Below, in pieces: positions 8,387-16,919 of a stretch of 64,000 bases of DNA. The translations under genes were made by a program, and so were the position numbers. The stretch lies in assembly GCF_036345255.1 (NCBI RefSeq), contig NZ_CP107783.1, positions 2,170,001-2,234,000 on the forward strand, written 5' to 3'. Each line of letters begins with the position of its first letter. Position 1 is the first letter of the stretch. The stretch comes from Streptomyces sp. NBC_00569 (GTDB taxonomy: Bacteria > Actinomycetota > Actinomycetes > Streptomycetales > Streptomycetaceae). The notes beneath the pieces were generated by a model that saw only the letters and a program-made list of their open reading frames with translations, had not been told where the DNA came from and did no database searches.

Positions 8387-9691
8387 ATGAAGCGAATGTT
8401 CACGTTAATCACCGCACTGGCCGTCACGGTGCTGGCGCTGACACCGGCGGACGCCGCGGTCAAGAAGGCCAAGGACCCGCTCAGTTGCGAGTCCCGGACC
8501 TTCACCTCCACCCCGGGCCCGCGCTTCAACGACCCGGAAGACCCCGCCGCCCAGATGAAGGTCATGGGCCCGATCATCGATTCGATCAACAGTGCCAGCT
8601 GCGGGCAGACCATCCGCGTCGCCATGTACTCGATGAGCAACGGACAGCCGGGCCCGGACTTCGCCAACGCTCTGATCGCCGCGCACCAGCGCGGCGTCAT
8701 CGTCAAGGCGCTGATGGACGCTCACAGCGACAACGCGATCTGGCAGTCGATGGTCACCGAGTTGGGCAACGACCCGCAGGCCTCCAGCTTCGCCGCGATG
8801 TGCCCGGGCGGTTGCCTGACCCACTTCGACGGCTCCGCCCTGCACGCGAAGTACTACATGCTCAGCGGCGGGTCCGACGCGAACAGGACGGTGACCGTCA
8901 GCAGCGCCAACCCCACCGGTGCCCAGGCCAACACCGCGTGGAACAGCAGCGCCACCGTCAAGGGCAACGTCGAGCTGTACAACTCCTACGTCAGCTACTT
9001 CACCGCCATGGCCAAGGGAGCGATCAACGGCCCGGGCCCGCTCGCACCCGACTACTACGACTCCACCAACGGCACGGCGGCCAGGAAACTGTCCCCGCCC
9101 TCCTACCAGTGGCCCAAGGCCCGCAGCAGAAGCGACACCTGGGTCGACTTCCTGAACAACATCAAGGCGCCGGCCACGATCAACATCGCCATGTTCCAGT
9201 GGACCTCTCACGGGGAGCCGGGCGACCAGAACTATCTGGAGCTGCCGAAGAAGCTGGTGAGCCTGGCAGGAACCGGCGTCAAGATCCACATTCTCATCAC
9301 CGCCGCCCAGGTCGATGACAGCGTGCAGAGCTACCTGAAGAACCGTGCCAACATCGACGTGCACGACACCACCCGCGGCACCGACGCGAACGGCAACGCT
9401 CTGCATTACACGCACGACAAGTACATGATGGTCAGCGGCAATTACGCGGGTACAGCCAACTCCAGGGTCGTGTTCGTCGGCTCCTCGAACTGGACGAGCA
9501 ACGGCATCTGGCACAACGACGAGTCGGACCTGAAGCTGGTCGGACAGTCCAGCTACGACCCGTTCATGACGGACTGGCAGAACCAGTACGACCGCTGCTG
9601 CGGAACCGCGACGCGACAGCTGGGCGCCGAGCAGCGCGCCGAGAAGACGGCACGAGAGATTCCGATCGATCCGAGGCAGCTCCAGGAATAG
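8387..9691 (+). CDS. secreted phospholipase D-like protein
   Basis: A 434-aa protein with a clear Sec signal peptide (MKRMFTLITALAVTVLAL, cleavage after ADA near residue 23) and two HKD-type half-sites: HAKYYMLSGG from His153 with S..NPT, and HDKYMMVSG from His343 with SSNWTSNG. Each HxK half gives one catalytic His of the phospholipase D superfamily, so the enzyme should be active outside the cell as a phosphodiesterase or transphosphatidylase; a nuclease role is also possible in this superfamily. AAAGG precedes the ATG by 8 nt. No regulator or partner is adjacent. Remnants of one IS family lie on both sides in opposite orientation, so it may have arrived with them. Confidence 0.85.
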   Translation: MKRMFTLITALAVTVLALTPADAAVKKAKDPLSCESRTFTSTPGPRFNDPEDPAAQMKVMGPIIDSINSASCGQTIRVAMYSMSNGQPGPDFANALIAAHQRGVIVKALMDAHSDNAIWQSMVTELGNDPQASSFAAMCPGGCLTHFDGSALHAKYYMLSGGSDANRTVTVSSANPTGAQANTAWNSSATVKGNVELYNSYVSYFTAMAKGAINGPGPLAPDYYDSTNGTAARKLSPPSYQWPKARSRSDTWVDFLNNIKAPATINIAMFQWTSHGEPGDQNYLELPKKLVSLAGTGVKIHILITAAQVDDSVQSYLKNRANIDVHDTTRGTDANGNALHYTHDKYMMVSGNYAGTANSRVVFVGSSNWTSNGIWHNDESDLKLVGQSSYDPFMTDWQNQYDRCCGTATRQLGAEQRAEKTAREIPIDPRQLQE

Positions 9692-9773
9692 GCATCCTCG
9701 CTCCGCATCAGTACCCGCGAGCCCCAACCCGGGTGGTCCGGCCGGCAGTTGGGGCGAGTGGTATCCGAACGTG

Positions 9774-9995
9774 AAGATGCTCCTGGTAGACGAGGTCACG
9801 ACCAAGGTCGCCCGTCCACCAGGAGCTTCTGCGTGTTTGTCCGCCCAGCCGGCACCGTTCGTCCACCCCGGCTCTGCGCTTCCTCGCCGGTGAGCTCGCC
9901 GCACGTTCACCGGGGACAGGGCAGGCGTGGGCACCGATTGTCCGCCGGACGGCAAGCCCTGCTGGTTGTATCTGCCGGCCGAAGGTCCGCTCGAT
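9774..9995 (+). pseudogene. second remnant of the same IS5-type transposase
   Basis: Starts with GCTCCTGGTAGACG and a mirrored CACCAGGAGC (about 9779-9824), a hairpin also found in weaker form before the relic at 7320-7673. Translated with frameshifts it gives ALRFLAGEL and then LSAGRQALLVV, matching TLRYLTGQL and LPVGRQALLAL of that relic. It is short, frameshifted and inactive. It is oriented opposite to the other copy. Confidence 0.5.
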
Positions 9996-10023
9996 ACCTC
10001 CCAGCCGGACACGCGACAACTAA

Positions 10024-10873
10024 GAGATCATCTCAATTGGTGAGTCTGCGGTAGCAGATGAGGGTGCAGGCGATGCTGGTGAAGGCCAGGAAGTGGATGG
10101 CCCGCCGCTCGTAGCGACGGTGGAGACGTCGGCAGCCGGCGAGCCAGGCCATGGTGCGTTCGATGGTCCACTGGTGGCGCCCCAGCTTCTGTGACGTCTC
10201 AACTCCCTTGCGGGCGATGCGGGGTGTGATGTGGCGTAGGCGGAGCCATTGCCGCAGGTGACGGTTATCGTAGGCCTTGTCGGCGTGAAGCTTGGCGGGG
10301 CGTCGGCGGCGTGGACCGCGCCGGGATCTGATCGGTGGGATGCCGCGCACGAGTGGTTCGAGGGCCTGGCTGTCGTGGAGGTTGGCGCCGGAGATGCCGA
10401 CGGAAAGCGGAAGTCCAGTCCGCTCAGTGATCAAGTGGATCTTCGAGCCATACTTGCCCCGATCTACAGGATTCGGACCCGTCAGATCCCCTTTTTCAGG
10501 GCGCGCATGTTCACCGAGTCGATCGCGCATCGCGACCAGTCCAGGTCGCCTCGAGCCCCCAGCTCGTCTAGGACCAGGCGATGCAGTTTCGCCCAGACCC
10601 GTTGTCGGCTCCACTCCATGAACCGGCGGTGAGCCGTGGCCCCGGACGGCCCGAACACGGGCGGGACCTGCGACCACGTACAACCGGTCGTGGCCACGAA
10701 GACAATGGCCGCCAACACCTCACGGTCACCATGACGGCGCCGACCACCTCCTTGCGGACGCGTCGGCGCCTCTGGCACCACCCGCTGGAACAACTCCCAC
10801 AACCCGTCAGGGACCAGACGCTCAGTCAGCAACACGTCACCAGGCTACCGGCATCTCCAATTGAGATGATCTC
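10024..10873 (-). mobile_element. complete IS5-type insertion sequence, 850 bp
   Basis: Perfect 17-bp terminal inverted repeats GAGATCATCTCAATTGG (10024-10040) and its complement (10857-10873), flanked on both sides by TAA, a likely 3-bp target duplication (10021-10023 and 10874-10876). It encodes one transposase in two overlapping frames. The ends are identical and the reading frames undamaged, so insertion was recent compared with the relics around it. Confidence 0.9.
10033..10835 (-). CDS. IS5-type transposase made by programmed -1 frameshift
   Basis: Frame A (10482-10835, 117 aa; VFVATTGCTWSQVPPVFG, HRRFMEWSRQRVW, CAIDSVNMRALKKG) carries the first catalytic Asp. Frame B (from about 10033 to the overlap) gives GPNPVDRGKYGSKIHLI, SGANLHDSQAL, LHADKAYDN and WTIERTMAWLAGCRRL, with the second Asp and the Glu. 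The frames meet at the A5G4 slippery run complementary to 10488-10496, where -1 slippage would join them into a protein of about 265 aa. This is the DDE layout of IS427/IS5-type elements. Frame A starts at ATG 10835 just inside the terminal repeat. Confidence 0.85.
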
Positions 10874-10907
10874 TAAGAACTCGCACAGACAGGCGCGGGG
10901 GCGCCGC

Positions 10908-10985
10908 CCCGGCGGCAGAGCAGGCACAGGTCTTGGCGATCATGGAGCCGCAACGCTCTGTGACCACTGGGGAGGCCTGTGCCTG
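10908..10985 (-). repeat. inverted copy of a roughly 80-bp dispersed repeat
   Basis: Read on the minus strand this matches 14570-14648 on the plus strand at roughly three positions in four, with long shared blocks CAGGCACAGG, TCACAGAGCGTTGC and TCGCCAAGACCTG. The two copies bracket the HTH_42/oxidoreductase/WYL genes in opposite orientation. The rest of 10874-11243 shows no supported gene. Confidence 0.6.
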
Positions 10986-11243
10986 TATTGCCCTCGTGGC
11001 TGCGACGAGCCGGGACCGGCCGCCGTTGGGACAACCGCCCGAATCGCCGTCCATGACTGCACACCGGACTCCACCGGGCCGCAGTGCTGTGTCACGTTGC
11101 CACGTCGGCCGCCTGACCCCCAACGTGGTGTGAGGGTTGTGCCTTCGGTGCGACCGCGATGACGCAGCACCTCGCGCTCGGATCACCAATCGGGCGCTCG
11201 CCTCACCTGGCCTCGTTCCAGCGGTAGATGCCGGGGTGGAACC

Positions 11244-12362
11244 TCAAGACGAGCAGGTCGCGACCGGGTCGCTGCAGGACACCATCCTGCCTCCCACGAA
11301 CGGCAGCAGCCGGTCGGCTTCCTGTTCCAGGGCCGCCCGATCGGTTGCGCAGAGCGGTCGGAACGGGGTGAGCCGCAGCGTCCCGGCGTCGAGGGACCAG
11401 GTTCCCTGCACCCGGCCGTCCGCCAGGAAGGTGGGCCGTACCTGGGCCCGGCCGGGCATCACCCGCTTTCGGTCCTCGTCGCTGATGACGCGGGTCCGGT
11501 CGGCGTGGCCGAGCAGGGCGTTGTCGAAGGCAGGCAGCAGCCGCACCGGGGCGGGGGTCTCGGGGTCGGGCAGCTCAGCGTCGGCCAGATCGATCAGTTC
11601 CCTGCCGTCGGGGCCGCAGTAGCGGCGCAGTTCGGCGCGCATCTCCGCGACGACCTCGCCGAGGCGGGTCAGCCCGCACCAGGCCTGAACATCCTTCACT
11701 CCCGCCGGGCCGAAAGCCGCCAGATAGCGGCGGATCAGCTCCTTGGCCGAGGCCTTTGCGGCAGGCGCCGTCGCCGCCATCGGCTGTCCCAGCCAGACCT
11801 CGGCGGGCGTGACCGAGACCGCCGACCGGTTGCCCCACGAGCCCCATGCGCCGGTGTCCGCGCCATGTACGAGGGGAGTGCGCAGCTCAACCTCCCCGGC
11901 CAGAATGCGCCCGTCGCGTCCCGGATGGCGTTCGGCCAGCCGCCGGGCCAGCTCGTTGCGCGACAGCGTCCCTCCCGCGAGCAGGTCGAGTCCCTCGGCC
12001 ACCAAGGACGCCGTGTCCAGGCCCGTGTTGTTCCGGGTGAAGTGGGGCGAGCCGGCCGTGCGGTCGAGAACGGGCTGCAGCAACGGCCGCAACCGACGGT
12101 AGTCGTCGGCCGCGGCGAGGTGCTGAGTACTGCGGAGCAGACCGGAGCGGACCACCTGCCGGTCCTGCAGCAGTGCGGTGAGCACGGACTGCGCGAACGT
12201 GTGGATCCTGCTCCACAGCCCGACATAGGCCCAGTTGGGCTCCTGTGCCTGCAGCGCAACCAGTCGCCCGATCACCTCCAGCGGGGTGCGATCGGTGCGG
12301 GTCAGCAGGAACTGGCGTTCCATCAACGCCCGGTTCAGGGCCCGGAGGGAGAGTGTGGTCAC
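11244..12362 (-). CDS. HTH_42 winged-helix protein, AlkZ-like DNA glycosylase candidate
   Basis: 372 aa. The whole protein fits the HTH_42 family: LSLRALNRALMERQFLL start, LVALQAQEPNWAYVGLWSRI, tandem winged helices, and C-terminal RLLPAFDNALLGHADR and RVQGTWSLDAGTLRLTP. The QAQ in LVALQAQ corresponds to the Q-x-Q catalytic motif of AlkZ, the azinomycin-resistance glycosylase that unhooks bulky or crosslinked N7-alkylguanines, so base-excision activity is a reasonable inference. The GTG start at 12362 overlaps the oxidoreductase stop as GTGA, so the two are translationally coupled; the much longer in-frame extension over that gene is discarded. An antibiotic-resistance or alkylation-repair role is possible; no biosynthetic cluster is visible here. 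Confidence 0.75.
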   Translation of the reverse strand: MTTLSLRALNRALMERQFLLTRTDRTPLEVIGRLVALQAQEPNWAYVGLWSRIHTFAQSVLTALLQDRQVVRSGLLRSTQHLAAADDYRRLRPLLQPVLDRTAGSPHFTRNNTGLDTASLVAEGLDLLAGGTLSRNELARRLAERHPGRDGRILAGEVELRTPLVHGADTGAWGSWGNRSAVSVTPAEVWLGQPMAATAPAAKASAKELIRRYLAAFGPAGVKDVQAWCGLTRLGEVVAEMRAELRRYCGPDGRELIDLADAELPDPETPAPVRLLPAFDNALLGHADRTRVISDEDRKRVMPGRAQVRPTFLADGRVQGTWSLDAGTLRLTPFRPLCATDRAALEQEADRLLPFVGGRMVSCSDPVATCSS

Positions 12363-13348
12363 GACAGCCGCACCGAGACATTGCCCCGGTAGGAACCCCG
12401 CAGCAGGGAGAGGAACGCCTGCGGCACATCCTCGATCCCGCCCTCGACCACTGTCTGCGGGTAGACGAAGCGGCCCTCGCCCAGCCAGCTGCTGAAGTGC
12501 TCGCGCCAGGCGGCGATCTGATCGGGCGTGTGGTAGCAGGAGAACGGCAGCAGCTCGACTCCCTTGGCCTCGGCCGCCGCGCGGTCGGGCCGCGGAAAGC
12601 GCTGCGCCGCGTCGCCGAGCTGGCTGGACAGTGAACCGCAGAGAGCGAAGCGTGCTCCGGGCCGGGCCGCCTGGAGCGCAGCGTCGTACTGCTCGCCGCC
12701 CACGACGTCGAAGAAGACCGAGATGCCCTCGGGCGCGAGTTCCCCCAGCCGGTCGGCCAGGGAGCCGTCGTGGTAGTCGAAGGCGGCGTCGTAGCCGAGC
12801 TCGTTCACCAAGTAGTCGGCCTTCGCCGGGCTGCCGGCGCTGCCGATCACCCGCGCCGCGCCAAGGCACTTGGCGATCTGCCCGGCCAGCGAGCCGACCC
12901 CGCCCGCCGCGCCGGAGACGAAGACCACGTCGCCTTCGCCTACGGCCGCTACCTCGGCCATCCCGTAGTAGGCGGTCGGGCCCTGGCCGAGGTAGTAACC
13001 GGGGTCGGCGAAGAGCTCGCGGTCGAGCTTGAGGTACGAGCCGGCCGGACCGGCCGAGTACTCGCTCCAGCCGGTCATCGACTGGACCAGGTCGCCGACC
13101 TCGAGTTCGGGGCTGTCGGACCGGACCACGGTGCCGATGGCGGCCACCCCTACCCGCTGCCCCGGCTGCCAGGCGGGGACCGGGATAGTGCAGTCGGCCC
13201 GCATCAGCTCCAGGTAGGTCGCGGCGAGCCCGACCTGGTCGGTGCGTACCAGGACCTCGCCGTCCACCTCGGTCTTGGCGACGGTGAAATGGTCGAGCAT
13301 GGGGGTGCCGGTGATCTGGGCAGTCAGCTGGATCTCACGGGTGATCAT
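12359..13348 (-). CDS. NADP-dependent medium-chain oxidoreductase
   Basis: A 329-aa member of the leukotriene-B4-dehydrogenase / curcumin-reductase branch of the MDR superfamily: an N-terminal GroES-like fold without zinc ligands, then the Rossmann motif VSGAAGGVGSLAGQIAK, FDVVGGEQYDAAL and a C-terminal VVEGGIEDVPQAFLSLLRG. It should reduce activated C=C bonds with NADPH in the cytosol. ATG 13348 follows AGGGACAG; the further upstream frame runs into the divergent promoter and is rejected. It heads a two-gene operon with the HTH_42 gene (4-bp overlap). The WYL regulator 101 bp away on the other strand probably controls it. Confidence 0.85.
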   Translation of the reverse strand: MITREIQLTAQITGTPMLDHFTVAKTEVDGEVLVRTDQVGLAATYLELMRADCTIPVPAWQPGQRVGVAAIGTVVRSDSPELEVGDLVQSMTGWSEYSAGPAGSYLKLDRELFADPGYYLGQGPTAYYGMAEVAAVGEGDVVFVSGAAGGVGSLAGQIAKCLGAARVIGSAGSPAKADYLVNELGYDAAFDYHDGSLADRLGELAPEGISVFFDVVGGEQYDAALQAARPGARFALCGSLSSQLGDAAQRFPRPDRAAAEAKGVELLPFSCYHTPDQIAAWREHFSSWLGEGRFVYPQTVVEGGIEDVPQAFLSLLRGSYRGNVSVRLS

Positions 13349-13405
13349 TTCTCTGTCCCTACCTCGGGTGTGTCCGGTGTTCCCGTCGAGATCGACCCTA
13401 GGGAG

Positions 13406-13434
13406 GCTTCCGGCCACTTTCTGACCGGAAGCCG
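13406..13434. promoter_or_regulatory. inverted repeat in the divergent WYL/oxidoreductase promoter
   Basis: GGCTTCCGG (13406-13414) and CCGGAAGCC (13426-13434) form a perfect 9-bp inverted repeat with an 11-bp spacer, in the 101-bp region between the divergent starts at 13348 and 13450. This is a good candidate operator for the WYL regulator; as RNA it could also form a hairpin before the ribosome site at 13440. Confidence 0.5.
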
Positions 13435-13449
13435 AGGCAGGATGTCGCC

Positions 13450-14406
13450 ATGGCGAACACCAGCTCACGGACCCTCAGACTGCTCTCGCTGCTGCAGACC
13501 CACCGGCACTGGTCCGGCCTGGAACTGGCCGACCGGCTCGGGGTCTCCGAGCGGACGCTGCGCCGCGATGTCGAGCGGCTACGCGAGCTCGGCTACCCGG
13601 TCGGCGCGGCACGCGGCACCGACGGCGGCTACCAGCTCGCGCCCGGCGCCGTCCTGCCGCCGCTGCTGCTCGACGACGAGGAGGCGGTGGCCCTCGCGGT
13701 GGGCGTCGGCGACGCGGCGCAGAGCGGGATCGCGGGGATGGAGGAGGCATCGCTTCGCGCACTCACCAAGGTGGTGCGGGTCCTGCCGCCCCGGCTGCGG
13801 GCCAGGGTGGACGCCTTGCGGGCGATGACCCTCTCCGCTGTCTCGTCCGGGCCGGTCGTCGCGGCGGGGGTGCTCACCGCGGTCGCCCAGGCTTGCCGGG
13901 ACGAGGAGCGACTGCGGTTCGGCTACACGGCCAGGGGCTCCGCACCCACTGAGCGCGAGGTCGAGCCGCACCGCGTCGTCGCACTCGGAGGACGCTGGTA
14001 CCTGGTGGCCTACGACCTGAGTCGGCACGACTGGCGCAGTTTCCGCCTCGACCGGCTGACCGAGCCGACGGCGACCGGCACGCGCTTTCGGCCGCGCCTG
14101 CTCCCGACCGAGGACGCCGTGGCCTTCGTCCAGGCAGCGAGCGGGGCCCCGGCCCCGCACACGGTCGAGGTCCTTGTGCATGCGCCCTCCGCGCGGGTGC
14201 GACAGGTGGTAGGCCGCTGGGGCACGATCGAACCGCTCGACCAGGACAGCTGCCGGCTCACCATGACCTCGACCTCCCTCGATTGGCCGACCCAGGCACT
14301 GGGCAACGTGGGCGCCGAGTTCGAGGTCCTGGGGCCGCCGGAGTTCGCCGCGCACGTCCAGGAGTGGGGCACCCGCTTCATCCGGGCCACCCGCGCACCT
14401 GCATGA
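13450..14406 (+). CDS. YafY-type HTH regulator with WYL domain
   Basis: 318 aa. Residues 5-60 are a DeoR-like HTH (RTLRLLSLLQTHRHWSGLEL, LGVSERTLRRDVERLRELGY) with a wing at GTDGGYQLAPGA; the WYL ligand domain runs from about 140 to 225 (GYTARGSAPTEREVEPHRVV, GGRWYLVAYDLSRHDWRSFRLDR split around GRWYLVAYD), then the WCX extension with WPTQALGNVGAEFEV. WYL domains sense small ligands or nucleic acids, and many control stress or defence genes. GGCAGGA precedes the ATG. It is divergent from the oxidoreductase/HTH_42 operon and is its likely regulator. Confidence 0.88.
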   Translation: MANTSSRTLRLLSLLQTHRHWSGLELADRLGVSERTLRRDVERLRELGYPVGAARGTDGGYQLAPGAVLPPLLLDDEEAVALAVGVGDAAQSGIAGMEEASLRALTKVVRVLPPRLRARVDALRAMTLSAVSSGPVVAAGVLTAVAQACRDEERLRFGYTARGSAPTEREVEPHRVVALGGRWYLVAYDLSRHDWRSFRLDRLTEPTATGTRFRPRLLPTEDAVAFVQAASGAPAPHTVEVLVHAPSARVRQVVGRWGTIEPLDQDSCRLTMTSTSLDWPTQALGNVGAEFEVLGPPEFAAHVQEWGTRFIRATRAPA

Positions 14407-14569
14407 CCTTCTTTGCCGTGGCACCCCGGGCGGCCGGCGCGGGCGGGCCGCCCCGACGGTGGCGCGACGTTCGTGGCAGCCGGCGAGGCAGTGGAAAGAG
14501 GCGTTCTGCCAGGTGTAGGAAGGCTTGAAAATCGGCCCCACAGCGGTTCGGTCAGCCATGAAGGACAGA

Positions 14570-14648
14570 CAGGCACAGGTCTCCTCGGTGATCACAGAGC
14601 GTTGCAACAACGTGGTCGCCAAGACCTGCGGCTGTCCAGCTTGCCGGG
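14570..14648 (+). repeat. second copy of the roughly 80-bp dispersed repeat
   Basis: Partner of the repeat at 10908-10985. On the minus strand both copies read as a similar peptide (QRSVxTxExCACxxxxA), so it may be a relic of a coding sequence or of a mobile-element end. It lies between the WYL gene and the TetR gene. Confidence 0.6.
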
Positions 14649-14697
14649 GAGGCCTCCTGCCTATTCGTGCGAGCTCTGAGCAGCGCAGCGACACCCC

Positions 14698-15291
14698 CTA
14701 GACCCGTGGCGCCCGCAACGCCTGCGAGAGCGCGCCCATACTGATGTCGGTGATCGCGTGGAGCTGCTCCCGACTCGCCCCGGCCCTGCTCATCACGGCC
14801 AGTGACTGGTTGACCGCCGCGAGGTGAACGGCGAAATTGTCGGCGTCACTGTCAGCCAACTTCGCGGCGACCAAGGCGGTCCGCAGCCGCGCACGCTGCA
14901 AGCCCAGCGCTTCGATCGCGCGCGCGGCGATGTCGGGACTCAGTGCCGGTATCGCCATCGCGGTTTGGGCGACGAGGCATCCGTCCGGCACGTCAGGGTC
15001 GGCGATGCGCTTCAGCGTGACGTCGAAGAACGCCCGTACTGCCCGCAGCGGCTCTTCGGACGCACATGAAAGAGCCTGGTCGTACCTGTCTCCGTACCGC
15101 GTGAGGTAGCGGTCCAGGCAACGCGAATAGAGCGAGTCTTTGTCGCCGAGCGAGGCGTAGATGGAACTGCGGTTCAATCCGGTCGCCCTGGAGAGGTCGT
15201 CGAGAGATGTGTCGGCGTATCCGGCTCGCCAGAACTGGACCATCGCCGCATCGAGCGCGACGTCCACATCGAACTGCTTCTTCCCGGCCAT
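14698..15291 (-). CDS. TetR/AcrR-family repressor
   Basis: 197 aa. The N-terminal HTH domain is typical (VALDAAMVQFWRAGYADTSL, LSRATGLNRSSIYASLGDKD, LYSRCLDRYLTRY), followed by the helical effector domain; the C-terminal region (LGLQRARLRTALVAAKLADS) fits the TetR_C subgroup found near oxidoreductases and hydrolases. GAGG lies about 13 nt before ATG 15291; no better start exists, and longer in-frame extensions would cross the operator. It is divergent from the epoxide hydrolase (90-bp gap), with a palindromic operator in between, so it should repress both genes until a ligand, perhaps the hydrolase substrate, binds. Confidence 0.88.
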   Translation of the reverse strand: MAGKKQFDVDVALDAAMVQFWRAGYADTSLDDLSRATGLNRSSIYASLGDKDSLYSRCLDRYLTRYGDRYDQALSCASEEPLRAVRAFFDVTLKRIADPDVPDGCLVAQTAMAIPALSPDIAARAIEALGLQRARLRTALVAAKLADSDADNFAVHLAAVNQSLAVMSRAGASREQLHAITDISMGALSQALRAPRV

Positions 15292-15342
15292 CGCGCACGC
15301 ACCTCGTTCTTGAGCCAAGCCGTTGTGGCCCTGCCCATCATA

Positions 15343-15364
15343 TCTTGAACTGAATGGTTCAAGA
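15343..15364. promoter_or_regulatory. TetR operator between repressor and epoxide hydrolase
   Basis: A perfect 8-bp inverted repeat, TCTTGAAC (15343-15350), 6-bp spacer, GTTCAAGA (15357-15364), centred 28 bp before the hydrolase ATG. It overlaps a -35-like TTGAAC (15345-15350); a -10-like TAGCCT lies at 15370-15375. Only 6 nt separate that -10 from the ATG at 15382 and there is no ribosome site, so the hydrolase transcript may be leaderless. Confidence 0.75.
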
Positions 15365-15381
15365 TGCGTTAGCCTCACGCC

Positions 15382-16332
15382 ATGACTGATGCCGCGACCA
15401 CCGCGAACCACCCTTCGGACCAGAACCCGATCTCCGGGTTGCCCCTGCACGACCTTCCGGGCTTCACTCACCGCTGGGTCGACGCACAAGGCATCCGACT
15501 TCATGCCGTTGAAGGCGGTCAGCCGACCGGCCCCGCCGTCGTCCTGCTCGCCGGATTCCCGCAGACCTGGTGGGCCTGGCACAAAGTGGCGCCGGGCCTT
15601 GCCCAGCGATTCCGCGTGATCGCAATCGACCTGCCAGGACAAGGCCACTCCGACCGCCCTCACGGCAGCTACGACACGCACACCGTCGCTTCGCGCATCC
15701 ACGCTGCGGTGACGGCACTCAACGTGCCGAAGTACTGGCTCGTCGCCCACGACATCGGAGCCTGGGTCGCCTTCTCACTCGCTCTGAAGTACGAAGAGCA
15801 CCTGCACGGTGTCGCCCTGCTCGACGCCGGCATCCCCGGCATCAGCCTCCCGGACGCCATCCCAACGGATCCCGACCGGGCCTGGAAAACCTGGCACTTC
15901 GCGTTCCACCTCGTGCCAGATCTCCCCGAGACCCTGCTCGCCGGTCGCGAGCGCGACTACGTCAGCTGGTTCCTGAAGACCAAAGCACTCTCCCCGATCA
16001 CGCACGACAGTGCCGAGATCGACCTCTACACCGCCGCCATCGCGGCAGAGGGCGGGCTTCGAGCGTCTCTCTCCTATTACCGTGACGCCGCGGAATCAGC
16101 CCGTAAGAATCACGACGCTCTCAGGCGACAGCACTTGACCCTCCCGGTCCTGGGGATCTCCAGCTCCCACGGCTCGATCCCGGACATGGCCGCTTCCATC
16201 AGCCCCTGGGCAGACAACGCGACCGGTGTCGTCATCCCGGACGCCGGACACTTCATTCCTGACGAGCAGCCCGCCGCAGTCGTGGATGCGTTGACGGCGT
16301 TCATCACTCACGAGCGTTCTGTGGGCCGATAA
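15382..16332 (+). CDS. alpha/beta hydrolase, epoxide hydrolase type
   Basis: 316 aa with the alpha/beta fold. GFPQTWWAWHKVAPGLA gives the oxyanion-hole loop (HGxP-like GFPQ), DLPGQGHSDRP follows, and the nucleophile elbow VAHDIGAWVAFSLA places an Asp at residue 124, the nucleophile type of epoxide hydrolases and haloalkane/fluoroacetate dehalogenases; the catalytic His is 290 in DAGHFIPDEQP. The protein is cytosolic. It opens epoxides or removes halide by an ester intermediate; which one cannot be told. No ribosome site precedes the ATG, in keeping with a leaderless mRNA. It is controlled by the divergent TetR through the operator at 15343-15364. Confidence 0.85.
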   Translation: MTDAATTANHPSDQNPISGLPLHDLPGFTHRWVDAQGIRLHAVEGGQPTGPAVVLLAGFPQTWWAWHKVAPGLAQRFRVIAIDLPGQGHSDRPHGSYDTHTVASRIHAAVTALNVPKYWLVAHDIGAWVAFSLALKYEEHLHGVALLDAGIPGISLPDAIPTDPDRAWKTWHFAFHLVPDLPETLLAGRERDYVSWFLKTKALSPITHDSAEIDLYTAAIAAEGGLRASLSYYRDAAESARKNHDALRRQHLTLPVLGISSSHGSIPDMAASISPWADNATGVVIPDAGHFIPDEQPAAVVDALTAFITHERSVGR

Positions 16333-16439
16333 TTACGTCCGAGCAGGTCACCGCCGTCATGGCGTCGATCGCACGGCACGGCAGGACGGTCACTCGCGCG
16401 GCTCCGTCTCCCCTACCTGACCGCTACTCACCTCGCGCC

Positions 16440-16745
16440 GCCCTGCGCATGCTGCCCTCGAGCGACCACACCAAAGTCGCCGAAACCCTCCCCCGACACC
16501 ACCAGCTCGCCGCCCTCGAGCGCCAACTCGACTCGTCGAACGTGAAGTTCAGCCCCGAAGACCGGGGCGTCCGCGCCGCGCTCTGGCCCCGCTGTCCCGT
16601 ACGGTGTGCGCCGACTCCGGCCGCTCGTCCGCCCGGACACCATCTTGCGACAGCCTCGCAACCCGCTCCGGCGGCGCCACACAAGAGCCTCCTGCAACAA
16701 GCAGCCCGCTAACGCGCGCTCCACCGGCGGCAGCACCAAGCCGGG
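16440..16745 (+). pseudogene. decayed rve-type (IS3-like) transposase, N-terminal part
   Basis: Across two frames this reads HHQLAALERQLDSSNVKFSPEDRG, then VRRLRPLVRPDTILRQPRNPLRRRH, matching the N-terminal part of integrase-type transposases found in several other decayed copies in this window (for example 40067-40340). It carries a frameshift near 16600 and no catalytic domain. The rest of the gap 16333-16919 holds nothing else I can support. Confidence 0.6.
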
Positions 16746-16919
16746 GCAGCAGCGCCCTGATCGCGGCTCATGCCAAGGGAGGTGTCCACGGCGAAGTCTC
16801 TTGCCATCCCGCACAGAACCCTTCGCCCCAAGGGGCCGCACCCATCAACGCCGGTCCGGCCGGCCCGAGGGCGACCGGATACAGTGCGCGGGACGGCAGC
16901 TTGGTTTGTGAGGGGAAGC

